From Paenibacillus_E violae (GTDB lineage Bacteria; Bacillota; Bacilli; Paenibacillales; NBRC-103111), in NCBI RefSeq assembly GCF_032461945.1, contig NZ_JAWCUD010000001.1, forward strand, positions 744,001 to 808,000: a stretch of DNA of 64,000 nt. Direction: 5' to 3'. The notes under the pieces are model-generated. The model saw only the letters and a program-made list of their open reading frames with translations, did not search any database and was not told the origin of the DNA. Both the position numbers and the translations under genes were made by a program. This document shows positions 26,796 through 35,981 of the stretch, piece by piece (positions within the stretch are counted from its first letter, which is position 1; every line of letters begins with the position of its first letter).

Positions 26796-28718
26796 TTACT
26801 TGTTCTGCAAAATCATCGTCCACAAGTCCGACGAATCATAACCAAGCCGCCAAGCTGCGACACCGGCGATGTCGTACTTTTTCGCCACATCCAAACGAGC
26901 CTTAACGGTTGCGGCATCTTCTAACCAGAATACATAAGTAAAGCCGTCTTCTTGGTATTCCACGCGATACTGTCCGTAAGTTGCATCCCACGTCTGTTTG
27001 ACCGTTTTGGAAGCGAGCAAAGCTGGAATATCCTTCATCAGCACAGTCCGATTACTTTGCAAGGCGCCGGCTGCGTCCAATTTCCATTCCCGCACATAAT
27101 AAGGGATGCCTAGGATGATTTTGTCCCGCGGGATGCCATAGGATAAAAATTCTTGAATCCCACCGTCTGTCCAGGGAAGACCGGCAACGGAACCGGCGGA
27201 GGTACTCCCCTTATAAAATTGGTCATAGGCCATGATAACGACGTAATCCACAATGCCGCCGAGCTTCTCATGGTCAAAAGCGGAAAGATGATTCCATTTG
27301 ACACTGCCGCGCGGTAAATCGATGGAAATAGCCAAGCCGTTTGAATGCGCGTAAGTTGTTAATTTGGTAATAAAAGCAGTGAATGCATTGCGATCCGAGC
27401 CTGCAAGACTTTCGAAGTCGACGTTGATGCCAGGAACACCAAGCTGCACGGAACGATCAACCAGAGCTTTAATGAATTTATCTTGGGCCTTACTATCGGC
27501 AAGGAATTGCGTCGTTAAGCTGGCATTGAATTGATTGCTGACGAGAGGGTATACGGTATAACCGCTGCTTTGCAGCCATTTTACAGTATCGGGATTCGAG
27601 CTGTCTTTGAGATTACCAGCAGCGTCCTGTAGCTCGAAATAGCTTGGTGAATCAACATCCAGTCCAACCGTGTTCGAGATTTGTGCTTTTATCGCATCGC
27701 CGCCGGATTGGCCGTTCCATCCCCACACTTGTAATTTCTTGAAATTATCCCAAAGTATTCGATGTTCAAGCGTTTGAATGGAGCTGTTGTTGTACTGCAC
27801 GCTATAGTTCAGCGCATCAGGAAGGTTAGTATATTCACCGATCAGAGAGGCGTTCTGGAACACTTGATAAGCGGCAAAATTGTTCCAAATTTTGTGGCCA
27901 TCCATGAATATGGTGGCGTGCCCCCATAATTTTGCATAGTCAATGGCTGCATCTAATGAAGTGAAGTCCTGAAGAAAGGTATCATTTTGGTATACTTTAT
28001 AGGATTTAAGATTGCTGTATACGGTTTTTTTCGTGTTTTTATTTACGACGGTCGAGTTGCCCCAGTTCAATGCTTCTTTTATCGCATCCTCCAAGGAAGC
28101 AAATTCCCAGTTATCGGCTGAAAAAGTACCTTGATAGACCTTATATATAGGATCTCCGGCACGCAGCGATGTTTTATCCTCATTAGAAATGTTGTCCCAG
28201 ACCCAAGCCCGACTGTTTAAGTCAATGATATGGGCACTGCCCCATTTCTTTGCTTCGGCGATAGCATCATTCAGCGTTTGAAATCTCCAAGCGTCTAAGG
28301 TAACTTCATTTTGATATACTTGATAATGAGGGTAGTTGTCCCACACCCAGCCCGTGGATGTTAGATCACGAACACTGGCATTGGACCATTTTTTCGCTTC
28401 AGCAATAGCTGCATCTAGTGTAGGGAATTGCCATTCTGGGAGTGTAGCGTCCAATTGATAAACTTGATAGCGAGGAAAATTGTTCCACAACCACTTGCGT
28501 GTGCCAATCTCTTCCACATAACTATTGGAAAAACCTTTGGCAAAAGTTTCCGCTTGTTTATATGTAGCAAATTCCATGAGCACTTGATTATACTGATAAA
28601 CGCGGTATTTCGTTGTTTTATCGGTAGTTCCGCTTGTTGCTCCTGCTGCTTGTACAGCCTGCGGTATCGTTATTGATAACAAAAGGGTACTCGTCAGCAG
28701 CCATTTTCCAACTTTCAT
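26796..28718 (-). CDS. Secreted GH18 family protein with six N-terminal repeats
   Basis: A signal peptide (1-24, ending AVQA-A) is followed by six repeats of about 45-50 residues (roughly 37-330) with the pattern Y-x-VYQ, an aromatic, xxLxxAIxxAKxW and W-x-W-x-N. The GH18 barrel follows (about 335-640). Its catalytic region reads GINVDFES, where the final Glu is the proton donor; this is the NxDxE form seen in spore-type GH18 proteins such as YaaH and YvbX rather than the DxxDxDxE of true chitinases. YIV-MAYDQFY and WRLGYDSSDLW complete the barrel. The likely target is peptidoglycan or another cell-surface glycan. The repeats have no name I know. Start ATG with GAGGCGTGAT upstream. Confidence 0.85.
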   Translation of the reverse strand: MKVGKWLLTSTLLLSITIPQAVQAAGATSGTTDKTTKYRVYQYNQVLMEFATYKQAETFAKGFSNSYVEEIGTRKWLWNNFPRYQVYQLDATLPEWQFPTLDAAIAEAKKWSNASVRDLTSTGWVWDNYPHYQVYQNEVTLDAWRFQTLNDAIAEAKKWGSAHIIDLNSRAWVWDNISNEDKTSLRAGDPIYKVYQGTFSADNWEFASLEDAIKEALNWGNSTVVNKNTKKTVYSNLKSYKVYQNDTFLQDFTSLDAAIDYAKLWGHATIFMDGHKIWNNFAAYQVFQNASLIGEYTNLPDALNYSVQYNNSSIQTLEHRILWDNFKKLQVWGWNGQSGGDAIKAQISNTVGLDVDSPSYFELQDAAGNLKDSSNPDTVKWLQSSGYTVYPLVSNQFNASLTTQFLADSKAQDKFIKALVDRSVQLGVPGINVDFESLAGSDRNAFTAFITKLTTYAHSNGLAISIDLPRGSVKWNHLSAFDHEKLGGIVDYVVIMAYDQFYKGSTSAGSVAGLPWTDGGIQEFLSYGIPRDKIILGIPYYVREWKLDAAGALQSNRTVLMKDIPALLASKTVKQTWDATYGQYRVEYQEDGFTYVFWLEDAATVKARLDVAKKYDIAGVAAWRLGYDSSDLWTMILQNK

Positions 28719-28899
28719 AGATCACGCCTCTTTCTCTTAATCTACTTAATAAGACGTACCGAATGATAGATTGGTTGCGTTGGAAATAGCTAGAAACACT
28801 TATGAATCGAAAGGTGATGTTGGACGATGGAACAACTTTCGAGTAACATGAGGTATACATAGTCATTATCGTGATCAGAACAAGGTGGAGGAACGATTT

Positions 28900-29433
28900 A
28901 TGAAGCAGTATCCGGAAGCTTATATCGAATATTTACTGCATTTTCATGCAGAGCGAGATTATTTTGAGTGTCATGAGGTCATGGAAGAATTTTGGAAAGA
29001 GCATCCAGAGGACGAACGCTGCAGAACGTATGTCGCGTTGATACAAATAGCGGTTGGTATGTATCATATCAGGCGCGGGAATCGTGCAGGTGCCGTAAAA
29101 ATGCTGCAAAGCGCAGAGCGTAATGCACAGGCTGAGCATGCGGCTTCTTTGGGGCTTGATCCTGTGAAGCTTGGCCAGTTAATTGGACAAACTTGGGCTC
29201 AAATCGAGCGGGATGGTTATTTGTATCAAGATATTAATTTACCGATCGCTGATTTGGAGTTAGTAGCGTTATGCGAGGCTGAATGCGAGCGAAGAGGGTT
29301 GATGTGGCATGCACCAAGCCGAATGGCCGATATCGAACTCATTCAAAAACATACGCGAAGAGACCGGTCAGACGTCATTGAAGAAAGAGCAAGACAACAG
29401 CAAATTCGTAAGGAAAAGGGTGGCGCCAAGTGA
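28900..29433 (+). CDS. DUF309 domain protein
   Basis: The start is moved to the ATG at 28900, since the in-frame GTG at 28885 lies in the ribosome site (GGAGG, 8 nt before the ATG). The 177-residue product carries the DUF309 signature HFHAERDYFECHEVMEEFWK near the N-terminus, a helical domain of unknown function found in many Firmicutes and cyanobacteria. The last codons overlap the response regulator start by 4 nt, so the gene is translated together with the two-component system. It is divergent from the GH18 gene. Confidence 0.85.
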   Translation: MKQYPEAYIEYLLHFHAERDYFECHEVMEEFWKEHPEDERCRTYVALIQIAVGMYHIRRGNRAGAVKMLQSAERNAQAEHAASLGLDPVKLGQLIGQTWAQIERDGYLYQDINLPIADLELVALCEAECERRGLMWHAPSRMADIELIQKHTRRDRSDVIEERARQQQIRKEKGGAK

Positions 29434-30161
29434 ACTCGGAAGGTAAAGTACTTGTCGTAGATGATGAGCCGAATATTGCCGAAGTGGTTAGATTGTATTT
29501 GGAGCATTCCAATTATGAACCGATTCTGCTGCCGCGAGGACAGGAGGTTCTTCGTACAATTGTAGAAGAGAGACCGAGCTTAGTTCTACTCGACATTATG
29601 CTCCCGGATATTTCTGGTTATGAGCTATGCGAGATGATTCGTAAAATGGATGCTCCGTTTCATCAGACGCCGATTATTTTTCTAACGGCCAAAGGCGAAT
29701 CCATTGATAAATTACGAGGATTTAACTTAGGTGTTGACGATTACTTAGTCAAGCCATTTGATCCTAATGAGCTTATTGCCCGCATTAAGGCTGTACTGCG
29801 ACGTACGGTTCAAGTGCCGACAGAAGTGTCAGCCTCGCAAAATTCGTCGTCACGTAAATTATTGGAAATCGGAAATATTGTGATTGATTTGGATCAGTAT
29901 CGCGTAACCGTAGGAGGGAAACGAATTGATCTCACACCGAAGGAAATTGAACTTCTGCATTTCCTGACCAGCCATCCAAGCCGCGTTTTCACACGCGAGG
30001 ATCTGCTCGGCTATGTGTGGAATTTTGATTTTACCGGTGGCACGCGTACGGTTGACGCTCATGTAAAGAATTTGCGTAAAAAGCTGGGACAGCACGATAC
30101 GTGGAACATTCAAACGCTCTGGGGGATTGGGTATTCGTTTGAGGTGGTCCAGCATGTTTAA
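29430..30161 (+). CDS. OmpR/PhoB-family response regulator
   Basis: Receiver domain (about 5-120) with acidic pocket D11-D12, phospho-acceptor D55 in LVLLDIMLPD, and K108 in LVKPFDP. A winged-helix DNA-binding domain follows (about 145-240; LTPKEIELLHFLTSHPSRVF, RTVDAHVKNLRKKLG). GTG start overlapping the DUF309 stop. It pairs with the overlapping histidine kinase. The MacAB-type operon that follows is the obvious candidate target, by position only. Confidence 0.92.
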   Translation: MNSEGKVLVVDDEPNIAEVVRLYLEHSNYEPILLPRGQEVLRTIVEERPSLVLLDIMLPDISGYELCEMIRKMDAPFHQTPIIFLTAKGESIDKLRGFNLGVDDYLVKPFDPNELIARIKAVLRRTVQVPTEVSASQNSSSRKLLEIGNIVIDLDQYRVTVGGKRIDLTPKEIELLHFLTSHPSRVFTREDLLGYVWNFDFTGGTRTVDAHVKNLRKKLGQHDTWNIQTLWGIGYSFEVVQHV

Positions 30162-31608
30162 GCTTTGGCTAAAGGGCAAATATAACAGCCTTTATCTGAA
30201 AATCTTCTTGTCGTTCCTGGCGACATGTGTGCTTTTCTTTGCGGGATTGTTTTTGTTCTGGAACTATTATTTTACGGATTTGTTTTATAAGGACAAAGTT
30301 GAACTGCTGGAGAAACGGGTTGTCGAGGTAACCCGTCTTATGAACTCTGTTCAAGACGGCACGATTTCCACAAGGGAACTGAAGTACACCGTACGCATTC
30401 TAGCGAGAAGCATTAATGGGCAGGTATGGCTCGTTGACGATAAAGGGAATATTCTGAACGGCTCCTCCGACAGTGAAGGTCGAACGATCCCTAAGCAGAT
30501 GGATGCTCAGTTTATCGACGGATTGCATGGCCACAGCGGTTACGGGATGGTCACTGTAACGACGCCGCAGGGAAGAACGATTAATGTCTTTACGTATCAC
30601 GCCCCCTATCAATTAAATGAGCAGCCCATGGTCTTCATTTTGCATTTTCCGGCTGAGGACATTAGTGAAGCTATTTCCGCTGTAAGGGTTAATATTTTGG
30701 TTCCGCTTTTGTTTTCTCTGCTGGCTGTAGGGTTCATTCTCTACATTATTTCACGAAAACTTGCCGGCCCACTTCAGCAGATGAACCGTGCGGCACTCGA
30801 ATTGGCACATGGCGATTTTACGACACGTGTTCCAGTTACTTCACACGATGAGGTCGGGCAGCTTGCTGCAAGCTTCAACTTCATGGTGGAGCAATTGGAA
30901 GAATGGGAAGGTACTCGGCAGGAGTTTCTGACGAATGTATCCCATGAGCTGCGTTCACCGCTTACGACACTGCGTGGTTTCATCGTGGCGATGAACGATA
31001 AGATCATCCCTGAAGAGAAATACTCGCATTACCTGCGCATCTGTGATCAAGAGGTTCAACGGCTGCAGCGTCTCGTGACGGACTTATTAGACCTTGCTCA
31101 GATTCAAAATGGTGTCGATGTGTTTCGACTTAGACCGGTTGTCATGACAGAAGCACTTGAAGAATCATTGGAATTATTGAAAGCGCCGATTGCTGTCAAT
31201 GAAATATCATTGCATCTTATTTTGCCTAACCCGGATAAGGAGCCTGCGCAAGTTCCGCTAGACCCTGACCGATTTGCTCAGATCGTCCATAATTTAATTT
31301 ATAATTCTTTAAAATTCACGCCAAAAGGCGGGACGTTAACCGTTGCCTTGGAAGAGGCGGAGCATGAAGTCCATCTGTTCATTCGTGATACGGGAACCGG
31401 GATGACGGATGCCGAGTTAGCACGCATTTGGGATCGTTTCTATAAAGCGGATGAAGCAAGAACATCAAGATCAGACGTACCAACGGGCACGGGGCTTGGA
31501 CTTACGATTGTGAAGCATTTAGTCACAGGGATGCATGGCACGATCCAAGTACGCAGCCGAGTAGGGGAAGGAACCGAATTTCGTGTAACATTTCCGCGAA
31601 TTTCGTAG
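30154..31608 (+). CDS. Sensor histidine kinase
   Basis: The start is placed at the ATG at 30154, with GAGGTGG 6 nt upstream; it overlaps the regulator stop by 8 nt. A transmembrane helix (about 15-40), an extracytoplasmic sensor loop (about 41-185), a second helix (186-208), a HAMP domain (209-262), a dimerisation domain with phospho-acceptor H264 in NVSHELRSPL, and an ATPase domain with NLIYNSLKFT (N-box), DTGTGM and GTGLGL. The sensory loop shows no recognisable ligand domain. Related Bacillus kinases next to MacAB-like exporters often sense envelope stress or antimicrobial peptides; that is inference here. Confidence 0.92.
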   Translation: MFKLWLKGKYNSLYLKIFLSFLATCVLFFAGLFLFWNYYFTDLFYKDKVELLEKRVVEVTRLMNSVQDGTISTRELKYTVRILARSINGQVWLVDDKGNILNGSSDSEGRTIPKQMDAQFIDGLHGHSGYGMVTVTTPQGRTINVFTYHAPYQLNEQPMVFILHFPAEDISEAISAVRVNILVPLLFSLLAVGFILYIISRKLAGPLQQMNRAALELAHGDFTTRVPVTSHDEVGQLAASFNFMVEQLEEWEGTRQEFLTNVSHELRSPLTTLRGFIVAMNDKIIPEEKYSHYLRICDQEVQRLQRLVTDLLDLAQIQNGVDVFRLRPVVMTEALEESLELLKAPIAVNEISLHLILPNPDKEPAQVPLDPDRFAQIVHNLIYNSLKFTPKGGTLTVALEEAEHEVHLFIRDTGTGMTDAELARIWDRFYKADEARTSRSDVPTGTGLGLTIVKHLVTGMHGTIQVRSRVGEGTEFRVTFPRIS

Positions 31609-31660
31609 AGTTTCACAATTTTTTTACAACTTAAACAAACTTATTTCATGTTTGAAATGT

Positions 31661-31689
31661 ATCCTGATCCTATTGGACAGGATTTTTTT
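31661..31689 (+). terminator. Weak terminator after the histidine kinase gene
   Basis: ATCCTG (31661-31666) pairs with CAGGAT (31678-31683), followed by seven Ts. The stem is short, so read-through into the lipoprotein gene is likely. Confidence 0.55.
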
Positions 31690-31709
31690 GTCTTGGAGGT
31701 GTATGTTTG

Positions 31710-32315
31710 ATGAAGTACACTTGGAAAGCAGCTATGGGTTTGACGCTTTTTTCCTTCCTATTGGGTGGTTGTCAGACTCATTTGCCGGATCTTTCCTCAA
31801 CGCAGGCTGTGATCGCATCGCCCCCAATAACCGAGCAAGCTCTCCCCGAAGAAAACCTCACAGAAGACGTCCAGAATGTGAAGGAGATGCAGCTGGTCAT
31901 GTTCTCTCAAGAACTGCTTCTTATGGACCGGCATGCCAATTTGTCCATTACTGCTAAGCAAGCAGAGACGATACTTCCATTAGTCCGTAAAAGCATAGAT
32001 GAAGGAAGCATGAACGAATCCGAACGCAAGCTTGTTCTTGGCGGCTTGACGGCAGATCAAATTGCTTTTCTAGAGGAACAATCCAAGCAAGAAAAGGCGC
32101 GATTTGCTGAGCGTGCTGCGGGCAACCAGGGGGATGAGCTCTCTTCCGAGGAACGGGAGAAGCGGGTGAAAGCTTTTATGCAAAAAAGAAAGACCGATCG
32201 ACAGGCAGAGTCAGACTTCATTGACCGTGAGCATGGAGAAAACCAGTTCGATCCTCGAAGCATGGGGATCAGCGTAGAGCAGCAGTTAATGGAATTACTC
32301 ATGTCCAAACTCTAA
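31710..32315 (+). CDS. Lipoprotein of unknown function, first gene of the export operon
   Basis: ATG at 31710 with GGAGGT upstream (a TTG one codon earlier is possible). The signal peptide ends in LLGGC, a lipobox with the modified Cys at residue 21. The rest is helical and charged. Two stretches (SITAKQAETILPLV, LGGLTADQIAFLEEQ) recall the LTxxQ pattern of Spy/CpxP-type periplasmic proteins, although the similarity is short. It lies 15 bp before the MacA-like gene and is probably part of that operon. Function unknown; a sensor accessory or chaperone for exported protein is possible. Confidence 0.75.
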   Translation: MKYTWKAAMGLTLFSFLLGGCQTHLPDLSSTQAVIASPPITEQALPEENLTEDVQNVKEMQLVMFSQELLLMDRHANLSITAKQAETILPLVRKSIDEGSMNESERKLVLGGLTADQIAFLEEQSKQEKARFAERAAGNQGDELSSEEREKRVKAFMQKRKTDRQAESDFIDREHGENQFDPRSMGISVEQQLMELLMSKL

Positions 32316-32330
32316 GGAGGAAGTTACTTC

Positions 32331-34037
32331 ATGAAATGGTATCGCAGTAAGTGGTTTATAATTTTGATCGCGGTAATTGTCTGCGGAAGCGGCACTTATG
32401 TTTATTTGACGAAAGGTAAGAAAAGCAAAGCAGCGGACGTGAAGGAGGCTATTTACGAGGTTAAAAAAGGCAATATCCGTTCTTCCGTTTCGGGTACAGC
32501 CCAGTTCGAGCCCAAAGATACACAAACGATCTCTGTCCCGGTTGATTCGGACATTAAATCCATTAATCTAAAACGGAACCTGGCGGTGAAGGCCGGGGAT
32601 GTTCTTTTAGAATTGACGAGTACAAGCTTGGAAAGTGATTTGCAGGATGCACAGTTGACTTACGAGCAAACGCAAAAGGACTTGGATTCTTTGATAGCTC
32701 AACAAGGTTTAATGGCTGTTAAGGCTCCTGTTAGCGGGAAACTTACGTATGCCACGAACCTGGAGGAAGGAGCTACGATTAACAAGTCGACTAAAATTGC
32801 AACCATTTCCGATGTAAACAACTTGACAGTGACGCTGCCATTTTTTGTAGAAGATGCTGCACAGCTGCATAATGGCGATCCTGTTGATATTACGATAGAT
32901 GGCTATATGATCACGAAAACAGGTAAGATTCAAAGCATTTCTAAAGACCCGAAATCGGATGGAAAAGGCGGTAAAGTAGTCGATATTGATGTTGCCGTTC
33001 CCAATGACAACTCGATGGATGCAGGTACGAGCGTACTGGGCAGTGTGACGATCGGCGGGCGTTCGGTTGATTCGCAAGCGAAAGCTGCGCTTCAATATGT
33101 GAAAGTCACAACTGTCTTGGCAGGCACAACCGGCAATGTGGCCACGATGCCTTTAAAAACAGGCAATATGGTTCGTCAAGGTGACTTACTTGCAACGTTC
33201 TCAAATGATACGATCGGCGATGATATTCTCACGAAACAGTCTGCTCTAGAGCGTGCGAAGTTGAAAGTGGACTCAGCGCAAGACAAGGTGGATGGACTTA
33301 AAATCTTAGCGCCATTTGATGGTGTATTCTCAACGGACTTTGTTAACAAACGCAATGATATTCTTAGTCTTCTACAAGTTGGAACCAAGGTAACCAGCGG
33401 TATGCAGTTAGGAGCTGTTGCGAGCATTGCCAAAATGCAGCTTCCGGTACAGGTGGATGAATTAGACTTGCCTAATGTTAAGCTTGGGATGAAAGCTGAA
33501 ATCAAGGTCGACGCTTACCCTGGCCGCATTTTCCCGGCGGAAGTAACGCAAATTTCTTCTGTTGGTACAACAACGAACGGTGTAACGGCTTATGATGTCG
33601 TACTCGCTGCTGATAACAAAGATAATGTATTGAAATACGGCATGACGGCTACAGGTGAGATTTTGATTCAAGACAAGAAAGATGCGATTTACATACCTCC
33701 TGAAGCATTGCAATTACAAAAAGGCAAGCGCATTGTCACATTGAAAAAAGCGGATGGAACCGTAGAGCCTGATCATGAGGTGAAAATCGGTATTCGTTCG
33801 AAAACGCAAATTGAAATCACGGAAGGTCTGAGTGAAGGGGATAAAGTAGTTCTTCCTACTTCAGTAAAAAGACAACAAAACCTTAGCCAGGACGAAATTA
33901 ATCGCTTAAGACAGCAGTTCCAACAAAACGGCGGAGCAGGTGGAGCTGGCGGATTTGGCGGCGGTGCTGGTGGCGGTGCAGGCGGAGCTACCCGGACAAA
34001 TGGCGGTGGTGGAGGCGGCGGTGGCGGTAACAGATAA
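32331..34037 (+). CDS. MacA/HlyD-like efflux adaptor protein
   Basis: An N-terminal membrane anchor (about 5-24), then split biotinyl-lipoyl-like halves (about 70-135), a long helical segment, beta-barrel and membrane-proximal regions (about 340-520), typical of adaptors that link a MacB-type ABC protein to the outside. In a Gram-positive cell it would extend into the wall. The chain ends in a glycine-rich tail (about 528-568) almost free of other residues except a short TRTN. The Pfam-type boundaries are estimated. Followed after 26 bp by the ATPase gene. Confidence 0.85.
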   Translation: MKWYRSKWFIILIAVIVCGSGTYVYLTKGKKSKAADVKEAIYEVKKGNIRSSVSGTAQFEPKDTQTISVPVDSDIKSINLKRNLAVKAGDVLLELTSTSLESDLQDAQLTYEQTQKDLDSLIAQQGLMAVKAPVSGKLTYATNLEEGATINKSTKIATISDVNNLTVTLPFFVEDAAQLHNGDPVDITIDGYMITKTGKIQSISKDPKSDGKGGKVVDIDVAVPNDNSMDAGTSVLGSVTIGGRSVDSQAKAALQYVKVTTVLAGTTGNVATMPLKTGNMVRQGDLLATFSNDTIGDDILTKQSALERAKLKVDSAQDKVDGLKILAPFDGVFSTDFVNKRNDILSLLQVGTKVTSGMQLGAVASIAKMQLPVQVDELDLPNVKLGMKAEIKVDAYPGRIFPAEVTQISSVGTTTNGVTAYDVVLAADNKDNVLKYGMTATGEILIQDKKDAIYIPPEALQLQKGKRIVTLKKADGTVEPDHEVKIGIRSKTQIEITEGLSEGDKVVLPTSVKRQQNLSQDEINRLRQQFQQNGGAGGAGGFGGGAGGGAGGATRTNGGGGGGGGGNR

Positions 34038-34063
34038 CACTGCTGGAAAGGAGTTAGTGCGGT

Positions 34064-34783
34064 ATGAATATCATTGAACTAAAAGATATTGTCAAAACCT
34101 ATAAACGCGGTTCAGAAGATCTACCTATCCTGCGCAGCATTTCGCTTACTGTTGAAGAAGGCGACTTCGTAGCCATCATCGGGCCCAGCGGATCCGGTAA
34201 ATCAACGCTTATGAATACCATTGGGCTCCTGGACGTTCCGACGTCGGGGAGCTATATCCTGGACGGTGTCGTAACCGAACGGATGAGTGATAATGAGCTC
34301 GCAGCGCTTCGTAATCAAAAGATCGGCTTTATTTTTCAACAATTTAACCTATTGCCCCGTTTATCCGCAATGGAAAATGTGGAGCTTCCGATGATTTATG
34401 CTGGAATTCCAAGAAAAGAACGGCGGGAGCGGGCGCATGAAATGCTCAAAATGCTCGGCATGGGAGAGCGGGGCCATCATAAGCCCAGCGAGTTATCCGG
34501 TGGTCAACAACAACGTGTGGCGATCGCCCGAGCTCTTGCGATTTCGCCATCTCTGATCTTGGCGGATGAACCGACAGGAGCATTGGATTCCCGAACGGGG
34601 GAAGAAGTTCTGGAGTTAATTTTGCAGCTGAATGCGCAGGGAAATACCATTGTTCTGATTACTCATGATCATCATATTGCCGATAATGCCAAGCGCGTCG
34701 TTGCTCTTCGTGACGGCGTCATCATTGATGACTACCGGAATAACGCTGACAAAAGCGATGTAAAGCAAGAGGTGAGCGTATGA
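34064..34783 (+). CDS. ABC transporter ATP-binding protein, MacB/LolD-type
   Basis: Walker A GPSGSGKST (about residue 39), Q-loop FQQFNLLPRL, signature LSGGQQQR, Walker B LILADEPTGALD and the H-loop ITHDHH are all present, so it should hydrolyse ATP. The length (239) and GALDSRTGEE motif fit the MacB/LolD/YknY group. GTG-AAG-GAG-type site upstream; overlaps the permease by 4 nt. Confidence 0.93.
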   Translation: MNIIELKDIVKTYKRGSEDLPILRSISLTVEEGDFVAIIGPSGSGKSTLMNTIGLLDVPTSGSYILDGVVTERMSDNELAALRNQKIGFIFQQFNLLPRLSAMENVELPMIYAGIPRKERRERAHEMLKMLGMGERGHHKPSELSGGQQQRVAIARALAISPSLILADEPTGALDSRTGEEVLELILQLNAQGNTIVLITHDHHIADNAKRVVALRDGVIIDDYRNNADKSDVKQEVSV

Positions 34784-35958
34784 AGGTAAATGAACTGCTC
34801 AGGATGTCGCTGCAGACGATTGTCTCAAGTCCGCTGCGTACCTTTCTGACGATGCTGGGAGTTATTATCGGAGTTAGCTCTGTCGTGACGCTAGTGTCCA
34901 TCGGGCAAGGAACTTCGGAACAAATCGCCAAGCAGTATGAAAATATGGGGACGAACCTTCTCGTTGTTACAGCGACAGGAAACGGTCGTGCGACGCAATT
35001 GGATTACAATGAACTGATGAATTTCGAGAATTTTGAAGAGTTCAAATCCATTGCGCCTACAATGACGAAAAATGGCTCCAACATTAAATATGACCGAACG
35101 CAAGAAAAGTACAACGTACTTGGAACCAATGATCGATACTTGGACATTATTAAAGCGAAAGTCGATAAGGGTCGTAACTTATCGCCGACGGATCTCGAGT
35201 TTCGCTCCAATGTAGCGATTTTGGGGAGCGAAGTGGCCAAGACATTTTTTGGCACTTTGGATCCGGTTGGAGAGGAGATCAATATCGATGGCGCTGTATT
35301 CAGTGTTATCGGAACCCTCGAAGCCAAAGGCTCTAATATTGGAGGAGCCTCGGTAGATAGCTCTATCATTGTGCCACTGGAATCGGCAAGACGTGTATTC
35401 AAGCTGGGGCAAATTCGTACGACTTACGTCGAAGCACCAACCAAAGAAGATATTTACAAAGCTCAAGAAACGATGAAGCAATATTTAACTTATAAATTCA
35501 AAAGCGATACGGGCTTCGTGCTAACGAATCAGGATGAGCTGCTCAAGGCACGGACTGAAGCAACGAACACACTTACGAATCAATTAGTAGCTGTTGCTCT
35601 TATTTCCTTGCTCGTCGGCGGTATCGGAATTATGAACATTATGTTGGTGACGGTCAGTGAACGGACGCGAGAAATCGGGATTCGTAAATCCATTGGTGCT
35701 AAAAGGCGCAATATTTTGCTCCAATTTCTTGTCGAAGCCGTCGTCATCAGCGGACTTGGCGGACTTATCGGGCTTGGTTTAGGGGTCGGTTTATCCTACG
35801 CACTGCCCTATTTCAGCCCGAAACAAACGACTAGCCTTTCCTTTGATATTAGTTTATACGCCTTTTTATTTTCCGTATTGGTCGGTGTTATCTTCGGTTT
35901 ATATCCGGCTAACAAAGCATCCAAACTGCGTCCGATTGACGCCTTACGATCTGATTGA
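34780..35958 (+). CDS. ABC transporter permease, MacB/YknZ-type
   Basis: An N-terminal membrane helix (about 18-45), a large extracytoplasmic MacB_PCD domain (about 46-265), then three helices near the C-terminus with an FtsX fold. The cytoplasmic motif TREIGIRKSIGAKRRNILLQ is typical of the family. These permeases act as mechanotransmitters for export of peptides, lipoproteins or small toxic compounds. It works with the two genes before it. Confidence 0.9.
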   Translation: MKVNELLRMSLQTIVSSPLRTFLTMLGVIIGVSSVVTLVSIGQGTSEQIAKQYENMGTNLLVVTATGNGRATQLDYNELMNFENFEEFKSIAPTMTKNGSNIKYDRTQEKYNVLGTNDRYLDIIKAKVDKGRNLSPTDLEFRSNVAILGSEVAKTFFGTLDPVGEEINIDGAVFSVIGTLEAKGSNIGGASVDSSIIVPLESARRVFKLGQIRTTYVEAPTKEDIYKAQETMKQYLTYKFKSDTGFVLTNQDELLKARTEATNTLTNQLVAVALISLLVGGIGIMNIMLVTVSERTREIGIRKSIGAKRRNILLQFLVEAVVISGLGGLIGLGLGVGLSYALPYFSPKQTTSLSFDISLYAFLFSVLVGVIFGLYPANKASKLRPIDALRSD

Positions 35959-35981
35959 TGAACGAAAGAGGAGGACTACCT

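Noticed and set aside
31652..31957. Open frame overlapping the start of the lipoprotein gene
   Set aside because: No ribosome site, no motif and overlap with a lipoprotein that has a clear signal peptide and lipobox.
33940..34030. Glycine-codon repeat run at the end of the adaptor gene, looked at as a tandem repeat or CRISPR
   Set aside because: It is a low-complexity protein-coding tail with no regular repeat-spacer structure.
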